Shown here: positions 41,570-52,559 of the stretch, in pieces | Layout of the letters: every line of letters starts with the position of its first letter | Numbering within the stretch: the first letter of the stretch is position 1 | Source: Eupeodes corollae | Taxonomy: Eukaryota; Arthropoda; Insecta; Diptera; Syrphidae | Assembly (NCBI RefSeq): GCF_945859685.1 | Contig: NC_079147.1 | Span: 139,834,645-139,898,644 of the forward strand | DNA: 64,000 bases | Direction of reading: 5' to 3' | Notes under the pieces: generated by a model | Seen by the model: only the letters and a program-made list of their open reading frames with translations | Told to the model about the DNA's origin: nothing | The model's database searches: none | Translations under genes and position numbers: made by a program

Positions 41570-42944
41570 CAGAAAAGTCTTCCATATTATTGTCGTTTAT
41601 ATTATTACAATCTGTTGTCTCGTCTGGTATGAAATCTTCTAGAGATTGTTCGAACTTGCTGTTTTCATATTCTAAGTTCCTATTATATTCTGTAAGCTCG
41701 TCATCTTCCGTACTAATATGGAAATTTTTTTGGGGTATTGGTGCAAGGGGCTTTTTATTAGAACTTGAAGGCTGTGTCCTAGCTTGAGGATTCTGAGGCT
41801 CATGCTTAAGATGTAGACTTGATGTTTGCGGCCTTGTCCAGAGATTTGTCTTTGTATTAGGTTGATTAGAAATTTGATTTTGATTGGGTGCACGATATTG
41901 ATTTTGGACAGGAGGGCCATTGGGTGCACGATATTGATTTTGGACGGAAGGGCCACTATTCCATCTAGGATAGTTATTGCCTTGGTATGAATAGCGAGTT
42001 TGTTGAATGTTATGCGGAATGGTAGGCCTTGAAGAAGTTTGGTATCCATACTAGATTTTGTGGATATTTCTTTGGTGTTCCCTGATTATGATGTGATTTG
42101 TCCTATAGTTTTGGTTTTCTAATTTTAGGCAAAGATTTAATGCGTGAGGCAAATCGAGTGGTTCTCGTATTCCGAGCAACCGAACGCATCCAAGGCCCTG
42201 TCACGATATGTTTGGGTCAACAGCCTAAGAAATTCTGGACTTGCTTCCAAACATGATAGTTTATTAAGTATCAAGGAGAGATGTGCATACACCCTTTGAT
42301 AGAACTCTTGGATCGATGAATTTCCTTGTTCTAAGGATATCATCTGGTATTCTAGAGAGCTTAGATCGCGTTTGTCAGCATAGTGCATGGCCAAACAACG
42401 AGACATACTCTCCCAATTCAAGGGAATGTTAAATGCTTCGAGAGCAGTATCTGCGTTCCCTGTAATTTTATTTCTTATGGTACTTGAAATACCGTAATAT
42501 TTAGGAGTGCCCCTAAATGATTCGTATAATTGTAAAATTCGATCGACACTTCCCCGACATCTCCCGAAAAATTTCTAAGACTCTTGACTACATCGGGTAT
42601 TTTATCCATATCGGATAAGTTTTTCTGATATATAGGATCAATACCTTGGTCCACACCAGGGAAGTGGTTGGCGTTAGGGTTCAAGGCTTTTTGGATTATA
42701 TTGTATCCCTGTTGCTCAAATACGCTTTGAACTATTGACGAAATAAGTGCATTAAGTTCGGGGGTTGATTGGGGTTTAGTAAGTAAGTCGTTACGAGAGC
42801 TAGTAGATTGAAATGAAACGTCTGCATCTTCGTTTTGCGGACCTGATGTAAGATTCACTATGGGAACTGTGTTAGTATTTTGGGGATTTGGATTGGTAGG
42901 ACCATTATTACTGGTTGTTATACCTGATCTTAGGTCTGGCATTT
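41570..42944 (-). pseudogene. gag: Errantivirus C gag
   Basis: Starts MPDLRSGITTSNNG at 42944. The capsid start is KIPDVVKSLRNFSGDVGE (about 42600), then WESMSRCLAMHYADKRDLSS and SIQEFYQRVYAHLSLILNKL (42420-42280). A Pro/Gln-rich tail in shifted frames carries two copies of an APNGPPVQ-type repeat (about 41900-41940) and ends DFSDIYF at about 41575. At least three frameshifts. Env follows directly, so the whole pol region has been lost. Confidence 0.78.
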
Positions 42945-43194
42945 TTGAAAATAGTATATTTTTTTTTATAAACTTTAAAAGAAAAATGGAGGCAATATTT
43001 TTAATAATTAAAATTTTTTTTTTATAAATCGTTAGCAATTTGATATATATATATTATTATTTAATTTTTTTTTTGATAATAATAATTTTTTGATAATAAT
43101 ATCTAATAAATAAAAAAAAATATATCTTAAATTTAACCTTACATTAAAAGTGTTGCTGCATTCATGTTGATTTGTTCATTCAGATGTTCGGCTA

Positions 43195-43465
43195 CTTGAG
43201 GCGACTTATATTGGTTCGTTTTTTTTTCACTTTTTTTTTCTTCTGTCTCTACTGGTAGGCACGGGGTATGTTCTAAAAAAGCACGGCTGCTTGAGGCGAT
43301 AATCTTGTTCGGAACTTAAAAACGCGACTACTTGAGGCGACTTATATTGATTTTTTTTCACTTTTTTTTTTCTTCTGTCTCTACCGGTAAGCACGGAGTA
43401 TGTTCTGAAAAAGCAAGGCTGCTTGAGGCGATAATCTTGTTCGGAACTTAAAAACGCGACTACGC
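43195..43465 (-). repeat. Two ~130-bp tandem repeats in the errantivirus C leader
   Basis: The units share GACTTATATTG, CTTCTGTCTCTAC, GGCTGCTTGAGGCGATAATC and GGAACTTAAAAACGCGACTA, with a few base changes between them. They lie between the LTR (about 43470) and gag, the same position as the repeats of errantivirus B. Confidence 0.8.
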
Positions 43466-43467
43466 GA

Positions 43468-43653
43468 ATTATTATAAAAGTAATATAATGTTAGGAATGT
43501 TATTGTTGATTAATCAAATTTGAATCAGGTCAGCAGTTACGGTGTGGGGGCAGTTTGGTTGCACATGTAACTCGTACGATCGTGACACGATTAATTCCCA
43601 CGGGAACAAGTGAATTGAAGATATGGTTAATTCAATGTATTTGTCATTAACTT
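43468..43653 (-). repeat. 5' LTR of errantivirus C
   Basis: The minus strand starts AGTTAATGACAAATAC and ends ATTATAATAATT before CGCGTAGTCGCG, a decayed primer site. The first bases match the 3' LTR start (AGTTAAGG). The limits are approximate. Confidence 0.5.
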
Positions 43654-43659
43654 AAGGAA

Positions 43660-43913
43660 ATAACAAAAAGTTGTTTTTATTTTATATGTTCTTGTCTATT
43701 TTACATTCTTTAATTATCATTGATTATCGTTAAATTTTTCCTCACTGTTTTAGGCGTAAAAATAAAACATAGACTTTACCTTATTACGTTTTGTTGTTTG
43801 CTGCGTTTCAATAAGACGACTGGTTGCTTGCTCGGTCAGCATTCAACTGAACTCTTTTGATTTTATTAAATATATCCTACCTACACGGCAGCCAGTTCCC
43901 CTCTTTCAATTTC
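43660..43913 (-). repeat. Possible polypurine tract and LTR of another element
   Basis: The minus strand reads TTGAAAGAGGGGAAC (43902-43916), a polypurine tract, followed by GGCTGCCGTGTAGG and about 240 bp with TTATTTTTACGCC. It would be the 3' end of an element extending right, but 43914-44540 shows no recognisable coding sequence. Confidence 0.35.
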
Positions 43914-44539
43914 TAGTGCATATCTCTCTTAATTTTTAATTTATCGTTCATTTACTTTTCATTTCTACTGCCACACTGTCTACTTTCCACTTAGCTTTTT
44001 ATACTTTAGTTATCGTTGACTATCGTTTAATTTTTACTCATTCTCAACTTTCTACAACAATCGAGGGATATTAAAAAAAAATTAATCATCTTCACTCCTC
44101 GTCGTTATTACCTCTTCATAATAATACTAAATAAAATGTTGCTACGACGGAGTTGTAATGATAGGTGTTGTGAGGACCCTACTTAGCAAGCGCGGACTGT
44201 TATTGACTGTCCTGACATACGAAGCATAAACGAGTCCATTTCGCAGTTGTGAAATTGTTTTAAGGTGCCGAACACACCAACGTTTAAAGGCTGCAAATTA
44301 TATTTGTCGTTTTTATTCTACTCATCTGATCTAGTTAGAATCCAACTCAAGACTAACTTATAAGAAATACATTTGCTCATAAGTAAACTGTCATTAAATA
44401 TTCCTAGATAAAGAACTTATGGTTTATTACATATGAGTCATTCATGTGGAAGTAACATAATATTTGAAAATTTTCAATAATTTTTTATGATCGAGACGAT
44501 CGTGCTTGTCGCTGGTTATTAAAATTTGGTCATATAATT

Positions 44540-44821
44540 TAACTACTTTCAATGGAATTCTTGGGCGTTAACTTGCATCTTAGAAGTTGTGTGTGGATGA
44601 AAAGTTAGAATTGTAACTCCTGATTGTTAAAAGCTTCTTTTGCTAGATGCGATTCATGGCTGTCGGGTTAGTTTTGTTGCTATTTGTGTATTTTACGAAA
44701 TGCTTCATTACCTCCAATAACAGTTCAGAGTTCATCCAGCCGGAGGATGAAGGCAATCCCAAGGATCCTGGTGGTGCTCCATTAAGCATATGGCTTTTAA
44801 ATTTCTTCCGTGGGAATGCTA
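44540..44821 (-). pseudogene. pogo/Tigger-type transposase fragment
   Basis: The minus strand reads KSHMLNGAPPGSLGLPSSSG, WMNSELLLEVMKHFVKYTNS, then in a shifted frame DSHESHLAKEAFNNQE. This is the middle of the DDE domain of pogo-like transposases (GWM...F; LDxHxSH, where the Asp is catalytic). About 90 residues remain. It abuts the copia fragment at 44821. The plus-strand ORF at 44647-44985 is its shadow. Confidence 0.7.
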
Positions 44822-45817
44822 TGATCGGATGTAAAGCAGTGCCACTAGCACTGATAATGCAGCATGTTCAGTTACTAACACACCTCTCTCTCCACTTATT
44901 ACTTTGGAAAAGTTTTTTGTATTTTTTGGCGCAAGTACCTTTTGTGGTTTCTGAACAGTTGTTGTCGCAGTTTCTTCCAAGTTGAAAATTCGTGTCTTAT
45001 CGGAAAACTCGCGGTGCCTTTGAATCGTTAACCAGTCCTTTCGGCCAGTTAGGTGAACGGTTGCTCCTGAATCCACATACCAATCGTCAGTGTTGAACTT
45101 TCCAACTCCGAGTGCGGTGGAAGTACTTTGTGAAATTAAACCACTTTCAGATTTGTCTCTTATGGACTTCTTGGCAGCACGACAGTCTGCAGATAGATGG
45201 CCAACTTTATCGAAGTTAAAGCATTTGCCACGGAACTTACTACTACCCTTTTTGAATGGACGTGTTCTGGAAGACAAAGCTGTTTCCTTACAAACATTCT
45301 CAAAGCGCGCAGTTTCAGCTAAGAGACGTTCCTTAACCATACCAGCTCCACAGTTCTCTAGTGCCATGATTAATAGCTTGTAGAAATCCGGAAGGCTAAC
45401 AAAAATTGGAGCGGCAAGGTCCCCGTCCTTGATTTCGTTATCGATTGCTTTCAATTGTTGAGCAAAGATAACCTTTTTGTTTAAGAACTCCGACATGCTT
45501 TTGCAATCGGAAAAACGAACTCCTCAATAAGTGTGGCCACTCTGGAGAAACCTTTTGGCTCGTAAACTCTTTGGAGCCTACCCAAGACCCCTTTTCCAGT
45601 TTTAAGTTCACGTATGTCTGTAAATATTTGAGTTTTAACTCCAGACACAATTGCCGCCAGAGCAGGTGACTCTTGTTTTTCGTCGGACTTGGTGCCATCA
45701 ACGAATTCCCATAAATTGCAATTTAAAAGATGGATTTTCATTGCGTATTTCCAATCAATGAAATTCGATCTACCATCTAGCTTCTCGAATGATGCTGGAA
45801 CTGATGTAGTCGACATA
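44819..45817 (-). pseudogene. Copia gag and protease fragment
   Basis: From ATG at 45817: FEKLDGRSNFIDWKYAMKIH and LLNCNLWEFVDG, the usual copia Gag start. After a frameshift at about 45490 it continues with LPDFYKLLIMALENCG, a zinc-knuckle CFNFDKVGHLSADC whose second Cys has become Phe, and the protease DDWYVDSGATVHLTGRKDW with catalytic DSG. It then breaks off at the pogo fragment. Integrase, RT and RNase H are missing. Confidence 0.85.
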
Positions 45818-45949
45818 ACGAACACTCGCTGAAATACTCCGCTGGCGTTTTCGTTTTTTTTTTCTTCTATTTCTTTCTTTGATTCGTCCTCAATGTTTGT
45901 TTCAATCATTAGATTGATAAAAGTTTTGTAAAACGACTGTCTTAGACCA

Positions 45950-46160
45950 TCTGGGCCCATAACATGTAATAAATAAACGCAGTTTAATATAAATTAATCT
46001 TTATTGAACACAGTGTCGGCAACGAATGAATGAATAATTTAAGAAAGAACAGTTACTAAGTCGCTGAGCTGCCGATGTGCTAAACTGCGGTTGTGCTGAC
46101 TGCTGATGTTCTGATAAGATCATGTGTTGAACATATGTTGCCAAATTTAAGGTGGCAACA
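45950..46160 (-). repeat. Copia 5' LTR (45965-46160) and primer site
   Basis: The minus strand begins TGTTGCCACCTTAAATTT and ends GTTTATTTATTACA, with AATAAAG inside, then TGTTATGGGCCCAGATGG. The last piece is the copia-type primer site that pairs with an internal part of initiator tRNA-Met. The LTR start forms a hairpin (GTTGCCA...TGGCAAC). 196 bp. Confidence 0.8.
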
Positions 46161-46417
46161 TATGTTTAGTTCTTGTGTTGTTAGCAGATGGCGCCAGGTA
46201 TCATCGACTTTAGGTGTTATACACATTTCAACAAAATGCAAATTCAGTTTTTGTTTTTTTCTAGTTTATTTGTGTCTAAGTGACTGTTCTTTAATTTAAT
46301 AGATTTTTAAAAAATCTATCATACAACGTAATTGGTGATCAGGGATAAATCATATGATTGTCTATTGGTGAAGGGTCGGTTGAGAGAGACTATATGATAT
46401 GAAAGTTAAAAACAAGT

Positions 46418-47513
46418 TGATTAGATTAAGAGAAAATCTCTATAGGTACTGGTAGTTCTGGACAATTGGCTAATATCCATGTTTTTAAACAACATCGAGA
46501 TACTCTGAGTAACCCCTGATAGTGCTTTTCCTATTCCTGGATACTGTTTCATGTCAGCCAAGGTCTCTCCGTTCATACTAACAGTGTTGTTTGGTTTACC
46601 GAATGTAATCAAAACACGACCCTGTCCCCACCTTAATTCTATAGAGGATGGAGTAGTCTCTGCAGGTTTAGGAGGTAGAATTAAAGTTGTTGATTTTGCA
46701 GAGGTTGATGATGATGCAACAGTCAACTTTTTGGTAGCTGAGTTAATCTCTTTGGTAGAGTTGTTGAGTTCATCGATTGTAGTTTGAACTGCTCTCTGGA
46801 TAACTTCTACATTTTGTACTGAAGTTTCTATTGATTGCAAACTAATATCAAGGGCCTTTTGTTGTCCAGATAGTAAAGATGATAATTTTTCTATAGTATT
46901 TTCCATCAATGTTTTCGTTTGTAGGTTTAATGAATCTTTGGCTCCCTCTAAGTACCCCTGAAGGTATATATCACCAATCTGGAAATTCCCTTCATTATAA
47001 TAAGCACAGGCCTGCTGCATGACTACGTAATATATATCTGCTGTCAAGTGCTCTCCATACAGTTTATACAGGTTGGGGAATTTACCTGACGGATAGCGTA
47101 GCCTCCAGTAGCGTATTAGTTCATCTCTTCAGATTCTCATGATAAAAAAAACTTTCTGGGTACACTAAATTAGGTTTAGATTTAGCAGACTTAGGGAATA
47201 TAGTTGGCATTGCTTTCAAGGGGGAGTGTGATAAAAATCCTTTGGCTACAGCTCCCGTTAGAGAAGTGACCATGCCTCCATCAAGTGATGATCCGTAATG
47301 AGGCATATTACGCAGAGATTCAGAGGAGGACTTCGGAGTCTTAAACTCATCCTCATCCTCAACCTCTTTTGAGATGTCACTAAGTTTTTTGGCTAATGCA
47401 TCAATAGCACCCGAATTTTCTTTAATGAAATCAATGGAAGACTTAGATGGTTTAATGGAGTCATCCTTTGGTTCAGAGTTCTGAGATGAAAGATTGTCGT
47501 AAATAAATGACAT
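46418..47513 (-). pseudogene. Possible endogenous mononegavirus phosphoprotein-like gene
   Basis: Two adjacent minus-strand frames (47513-47121 and about 47120-46421) look like one protein of about 360 aa interrupted by a single frameshift near 47118. The N-terminal third is acidic and Ser-rich and looks disordered, the centre (about 46960-46780) is a long coiled coil (TIEKLSSLLSGQQKALDISL), a Ser/Thr/Pro linker follows, and the C terminus is compact. This layout, and a downstream ACTAGAAAAAAAC tract near 46265, resemble a mononegavirus P gene and its gene-end signal. I do not recognise direct sequence homology, so it could equally be an unknown host or transposon gene. Confidence 0.35.
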
Positions 47514-48677
47514 GATGAGTTGACGGTGGATTGTTGATGGTATAACGGATGGTTGGCTTCAGGGAAGAGTGATTACTACAAATCTGATGGGGTTTGGTTG
47601 ATATTCACAGTGAAATGATTGATTGGTGGAATAGAGATGGTTAAGAACAAAATTATTTAGGGAAAGACAGGAAAATTAGATTTAATGATGGAAAACAAGG
47701 ATAAGGTTGATTAATAAGGTATATAGACTTTTATTATAATCTAAGCCCGGATGACTCCATATAATTTGTCAGCAAATCTATTTGTGATTTGTACTTTCCA
47801 TTCTTGCCATTTTTGTAGACACGCTACTATTTTCCTGGTATTTCCTTGGAGCCTTACAGTACTTATACATTATTATATTTTTTTGGAACCGGCTGAGTTT
47901 TATCGATATTTTCTTATGCTTTCGGCCTCTTGATTTCTTTGTATGTTTATACTTTCACAACTTGCTGTTTTTTAAATTGATTAAGACAGATTTTACATTT
48001 TGTTTTTATTTGTTATTTCTTTTAAATAATTTTATGCTATCATGTGATTGATTGATATTCTTCATCAAGTGCAACTAGCAAAGAATATATTTTGATTACT
48101 TCACTTTCAATGTACTTAAAATTATCAATTTCTAAATATTTCTCAGTGCTGAATCCTCATGCCACAATTTTGTAATGGTTTAGCTGAAATTCACTCCATA
48201 TTGATATTAATCTAGTTCTTCGTTTTAACAAAGATTTTCGATTGGTTTTATTTTGTAGCTTTGTGTGAATAGGCGAAATTTTATAACCTGTTTGTTTTTG
48301 GGATTTGTGCAATTTATCTTTGTTATTCATTTTAATTAGTTCTTGGACTCCGCTTATTTTTTGTAACTTCACAACACTGTACTGCACTTTAGAATTGGTG
48401 TCTAAGTCCTGATAATCACACATACAATCAATTTCAAAAGGTGATTAATTAAAATTTCTTTGTTTAATAGCTATTGAGAAAATTTTATCGATACTCATAT
48501 ATTTTATGTGATTTTCTTATTTAAAATTTGTTCGCCTCAACGACATAATACTGCTGTAGTACTAGAAATGAGAACTAAAACTAATTTAACTTAGACAACT
48601 GGAACTAACTTCAGCTTATACATATTATGGTCTTTACACAATGAAATATCTTATGCGCGTTCACGTCAGCCTATATA
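47514..48677. other. No recognised gene
   Basis: Two minus-strand frames look weakly coding: one around 47850-47760 (LQKWQEWKVQITNRFADKLY) and the 88-aa ORF 48423-48157 (basic, NKTNRKSLLKRRTRLISI). Neither matches a family I know. They could be further remnants of whatever supplied the gene at 46418-47513. Confidence 0.3.
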
Positions 48678-49006
48678 TGTGGAGTTCGAGCTCCTTCTGT
48701 CTAGGGGTTCTTTATTTTACTTAAATAAAACAGTAATTTATATTTAATGAAATAGATTGTACTTTAATTAATAACTTTAAACAGAGCAAAAACTTCGAAG
48801 CGTTTTATCCTCTTGACGGATGGATTGCGAATGCGTGACGACTCTTTGTGTTCTCTCCTGCTGACACTATATGCAGAATACGAAAGAATGGAAATAGAAG
48901 GGACGCTAGTTCTCTTTTGTTATGTCTGTCCGTTTATTAAATGGTCGGTTCTGTCTCGTTCGTCTGTTGGAGTAGGGTGATGTGTCGAGTTTTGGCCAAT
49001 CCCACA
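48678..49006 (-). repeat. Solo LTR with TATA target duplication
   Basis: 329 bp with TGTGGAG...CCAATCCCACA ends (plus orientation) and TATA duplicated at 48674-48677 and 49007-49010. The minus strand has AATAAAG near the 3' end. Its start, TGTGGGATTGGCCAAAAC, resembles that of the solo LTR at 6215-6533 (TGTAGGATCCCAAAAC), so both probably belong to one family. Confidence 0.78.
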
Positions 49007-49189
49007 TATATTACAATTTGTGCTCACGTTTGCTAGATATCCTAGTAGATATATCAGTGTTGTCTGTTTTTGATTAAGTCAGCTGAAGTCAGGATTGTTC
49101 TTTTCTAAGTAATGACAAGAATGTTTCAACGTTCATGTGTGTTTACAAATTCACCAAGAAAACAGAACCTTAATGAAACGTTTTAAATT

Positions 49190-49860
49190 AATCTGTGATA
49201 ACTGCAGCATTTTGGCTACAATTAGGCAAATCAACATCCACCATGGCCTTGTTTTGATCTTCTGAGTTTAAGGATGAACCCAAGAGCTCGTCATCACTCA
49301 CTTAAACCATATAAAAGTAATGCTCAGCTCAGTCATCTTGGAGGTATGACTGTAGTCCAAGTCGACATTAGTAGAAGGCCTGTCACGGTCGGAGAGAGTA
49401 TAAGTACATTGCCAACCTCTGGTGGAAGGGAAGGCGACGCGAGGTCCCAGGCCTTCCAACCGCGAGTCCGCTTGTGAGTGTTTCTGGAGGCCCGCTAACT
49501 GCAAAAGCCTCATCTTTTTTGTAGATTCTTTATTGAGTACCACAATTCCACTCTTATTAAGACTTTCCTTAACCTTCTCGAACTTGGCGATCTTCCAATT
49601 ATGAGTCGGCCGGAATGGGTTGCACACCAAGCGGTTCGATTGGAATCCAAATACCTTCTTTAGCAACAACGCAACTGGCCAAACTTCACCTAACCGGCTG
49701 ACAACAAGCTTGTACGTGTCACAAGACCTCTAATCGCTATAAACCATGAGTTTGACAAGACCTTGAAGCCAACCCCCATTCCATATGGAAGGAAGTGGTC
49801 CTTGAAGCTCTCTCAAAATGCAAAACATTGTCCAAAATATACTCCTGATGATTAGAATTT
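49190..49860 (-). pseudogene. Unrecognised reading frame
   Basis: The minus strand shows a fairly continuous coding-like frame: KLVVSRLGEVWPVALLLKKV, FGFQSNRLVCNPFRPTHNWK, IAKFEKVKESLNKSGIVVLN (ORF 49669-49298), then after its stop VSDDELL and NKAMVDVDLPN near 49250. Base composition is less AT-rich than the surroundings, suggesting true coding origin. I do not recognise the family. Confidence 0.3.
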
Positions 49861-49925
49861 TAATTCAATATAAAGAAAACATAAATTCATTCTCATAACA
49901 ATATATATATGTATGTATTTTAAAA

Positions 49926-52100
49926 TTAAGATGCTTGAAAATCTCGTTTTGTCTCAAACTTAGGCATAGTCTTCCGTGATTCTATTTTGGCTTTTATTGC
50001 TCCTAGTCGGGACTTTTTTGTGTACTGAGAAGTAGCAGCTTCCGTCGTCATCTTTACAGCTCGTTCAACAGCTTGGGTATGGCACGGAAGCCGTAAAAAG
50101 AACACTTCACCTTCACCGCCAGATTCCACGATGCTCCGAATTTCTTGGTCACACAAGTTTTGCATAATCGGTGGGTCAGAAACCTTTCCTTGCCAATTTA
50201 TCAAATCGATATACGTTGATGCATTGAAATTTATAGGAGGCACTTCAAACAGCCTTGGTGTTGAAGACCGAGGCATACTGCGAGCTTTTAATATACGCCG
50301 AGCTGCCAGTTCCCTAATATGTTTATTATTATCTGTTACCATGCCAAGAAGAATGTTTTCTGGATGCGCGAAATAACCATTCCGCTGAATGACAGGATCG
50401 ATAACTTTCTTAAGTTCTTCTGGAAGATATCTTGAAGCCATAATCATGTTAAAAAGATGTTGTGTACCATCCTTGCACGATGGTTTATTTTTGATGGAGA
50501 ACCAACATGGCGCGTAAACCTTAACAACAAATGTGGCCAAAGTGATCAAGTTTTCCGAAGGTTTCTCTGTTGTTACATATAAACGCATGTGCGCATGTGA
50601 CATTTTTCCTGGAGATTTATTTGACAGATCTTGTGGGAACTCACCTGATAAAACCGCTGCCACAATCTTGTGCAAGTACTGTTGATCTGTACTTAAATCT
50701 TTAGCCATTTCTGGCAAAACATTCCCTTTAATACGTAGACATTTTTGAACAGGTAATTGTTCACAGGTTTCTAGTGGTTTTCCCAAAGGTCCAGAGTAAG
50801 AGTTAGGTCCCGAAGTACATCCATCAAGATGTTGAAATAAGTGTCTTAATGGTAGTTCATTCATGTGCAATAAACATATTATCCATTGAAGTGGTTTTTG
50901 AAGTTCTGTCTCAAGTAGTCTGATAATACCGCCGTACTTTCCTGTATTCACATTTGTACCATCACAACCGATAGCCAAAAGATGATGTTGAGGAATCTCT
51001 TCATCTGATAGGAAACTTCTTATTGCAATTTCTACTTCTTTGGCCGAACCAGTCTTTGGAACTACGTATCCCATGTATATGGATCCTGGCTCTTGCAGCA
51101 AAGAGATGTGCTCTTCATAAATAGTACTTTTGTAGATTTTCCCATTTTTTTTATTCAATTTTATGGTTTTATCTTTTCTGCCATCAAAATATAATGCAAA
51201 TAATTCTGCAGTTGTGTTTTTGTTCATTAACTTTTCTCTGGCTTTAGATTTCTCTCTTCTTATTTTATGTCTGTCGATGACCCCGACTTCAGACCCAATA
51301 TCAAACAAAACAGACGACGCTATCGCTGCTGCTGCTCTATCTGATACTCCATACCTATCACATGTCTTTGATAATGTAGGAAAATCAACGCTTGAAGAAA
51401 TTATTCTTTTTTTCTCAGGAATGTGTTTTTCCTTGGTCTGAATGAAGCTATCGGTACTTTCAGAATTTTCAGACGCTGACGATGAGGATGTAGAAGAAGT
51501 ACTAATCTCCAAAACAGCAGTCGTAGAAGTACTACTTAAACCAGTAGTAGTTTGGTATTTCTCTCGAGTCTGTTTTCTAACCAAACTCTTTCGCAGCCTG
51601 TTAGTGACAATAACATCAATTCCACCGATTGCGATACTTCGAACACTTCTTTGATCAATTAAAAATGTTTGTTCTTGTTTCGGAACCTTTTTTTCTTTGG
51701 GGCAGGTGCAGTGATTGAATTCTTTGCATTTGCATGCCGTAATATCAAAAAGAAACTTACCGCTTTCCTGAAATTTTTTTAATTTTTCTGGGGAAAGTCT
51801 CTTGACAGATTTTAGTAAATTTTTGTATTTTAAATGATATGCTTTCAACATCTGTATGATTCTGGTTCTTGTTACAGTCGGAATAGATGCAGATCGCCAT
51901 ATATTTTCTATTTTGGATGTTACTGTAGCTGCTACTTCTGGAAATGTGGGCTCTTTTGCAGTTTCCAATTCGAACTTTAATTGATGTCTCGTCCATTCAT
52001 AGCACTTTATTGCATCTTCATAGGTAGGCAGAACGTTTTCTTTTATATCACAAGTATCACCAAAAATAGGGCATTTAAATACACTTCGAGTTCTTTGCAT
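49926..52100 (-). CDS. Intact 724-aa transposase-like protein of an unnamed arthropod family
   Basis: One uninterrupted frame from ATG at 52100. N terminus: a helical domain, then a cysteine cluster (FDITACKCKEFNHCTCPKEK, about residues 120-140) and QTFLIDQRSVRSIAIGG. A Ser-rich linker (residues 190-230) is followed by a core with possible catalytic acids: LFALYFDGRKDKTIKL, HHLLAIGCDGTNVNTG, ICLLHMNELPLRHLF. Near the C terminus is FLRLPCHTQAVERAVKMTTE. I recall this architecture from uncharacterised proteins of insects and cnidarians that behave as repeats. An RNase H-like transposase is plausible but unproven. No terminal repeats were found around it. Confidence 0.65.
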   Translation of the reverse strand: MQRTRSVFKCPIFGDTCDIKENVLPTYEDAIKCYEWTRHQLKFELETAKEPTFPEVAATVTSKIENIWRSASIPTVTRTRIIQMLKAYHLKYKNLLKSVKRLSPEKLKKFQESGKFLFDITACKCKEFNHCTCPKEKKVPKQEQTFLIDQRSVRSIAIGGIDVIVTNRLRKSLVRKQTREKYQTTTGLSSTSTTAVLEISTSSTSSSSASENSESTDSFIQTKEKHIPEKKRIISSSVDFPTLSKTCDRYGVSDRAAAAIASSVLFDIGSEVGVIDRHKIRREKSKAREKLMNKNTTAELFALYFDGRKDKTIKLNKKNGKIYKSTIYEEHISLLQEPGSIYMGYVVPKTGSAKEVEIAIRSFLSDEEIPQHHLLAIGCDGTNVNTGKYGGIIRLLETELQKPLQWIICLLHMNELPLRHLFQHLDGCTSGPNSYSGPLGKPLETCEQLPVQKCLRIKGNVLPEMAKDLSTDQQYLHKIVAAVLSGEFPQDLSNKSPGKMSHAHMRLYVTTEKPSENLITLATFVVKVYAPCWFSIKNKPSCKDGTQHLFNMIMASRYLPEELKKVIDPVIQRNGYFAHPENILLGMVTDNNKHIRELAARRILKARSMPRSSTPRLFEVPPINFNASTYIDLINWQGKVSDPPIMQNLCDQEIRSIVESGGEGEVFFLRLPCHTQAVERAVKMTTEAATSQYTKKSRLGAIKAKIESRKTMPKFETKRDFQAS

Positions 52101-52559
52101 GTTTCTTTTTTTTGTAAAGAGTTTAGTTTAATATTTATAAAAGACAATTAAATGACTGATGCACACAGAAAACAACAGCGAAGTGATATGAAACAAAAAG
52201 CATGGCTAACTTGATTTTCAAAAGAAAGGTTTTTAAATTTAAAAGGGTAAAACAAGGAGACGTTCTTAATAAAAGTTTCAGTGTGATTGCGGAGGCAGTT
52301 ATCGTTACCCAAATCGAATAATATTTTGGATTCATATATTTAAGCCTATAAGGCAACTTTTTTTTACTATTAGATACCAATAAACAAAAAAAAAATGTTT
52401 TGCTCCACCCTAATCTGCATGTACATACATTATAATATATGTAGCTTATAATTGCATAGTTGTTTTTCTTTATTGTGGCTTGTTTCGAGGAATGTATTTC
52501 CTGTCCGCTGTTCGTCTTCATCATTGACAACATCTTTTGCTTCGATTTCTCTTATATCA

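Noticed and set aside
43195..43465. CRISPR-like repeat
   Set aside because: Only two long units with no short spacers, inside a retroelement leader in a eukaryotic genome.
44647..44985. Plus-strand 112-aa ORF starting with a signal-peptide-like MRFMAVGLVLLLFVYF
   Set aside because: It lies exactly opposite the pogo transposase fragment and copia protease region, whose minus-strand motifs explain the sequence.
51163..51654. Plus-strand ORFs opposite the 724-aa gene
   Set aside because: Antisense shadows of a long well-supported frame.
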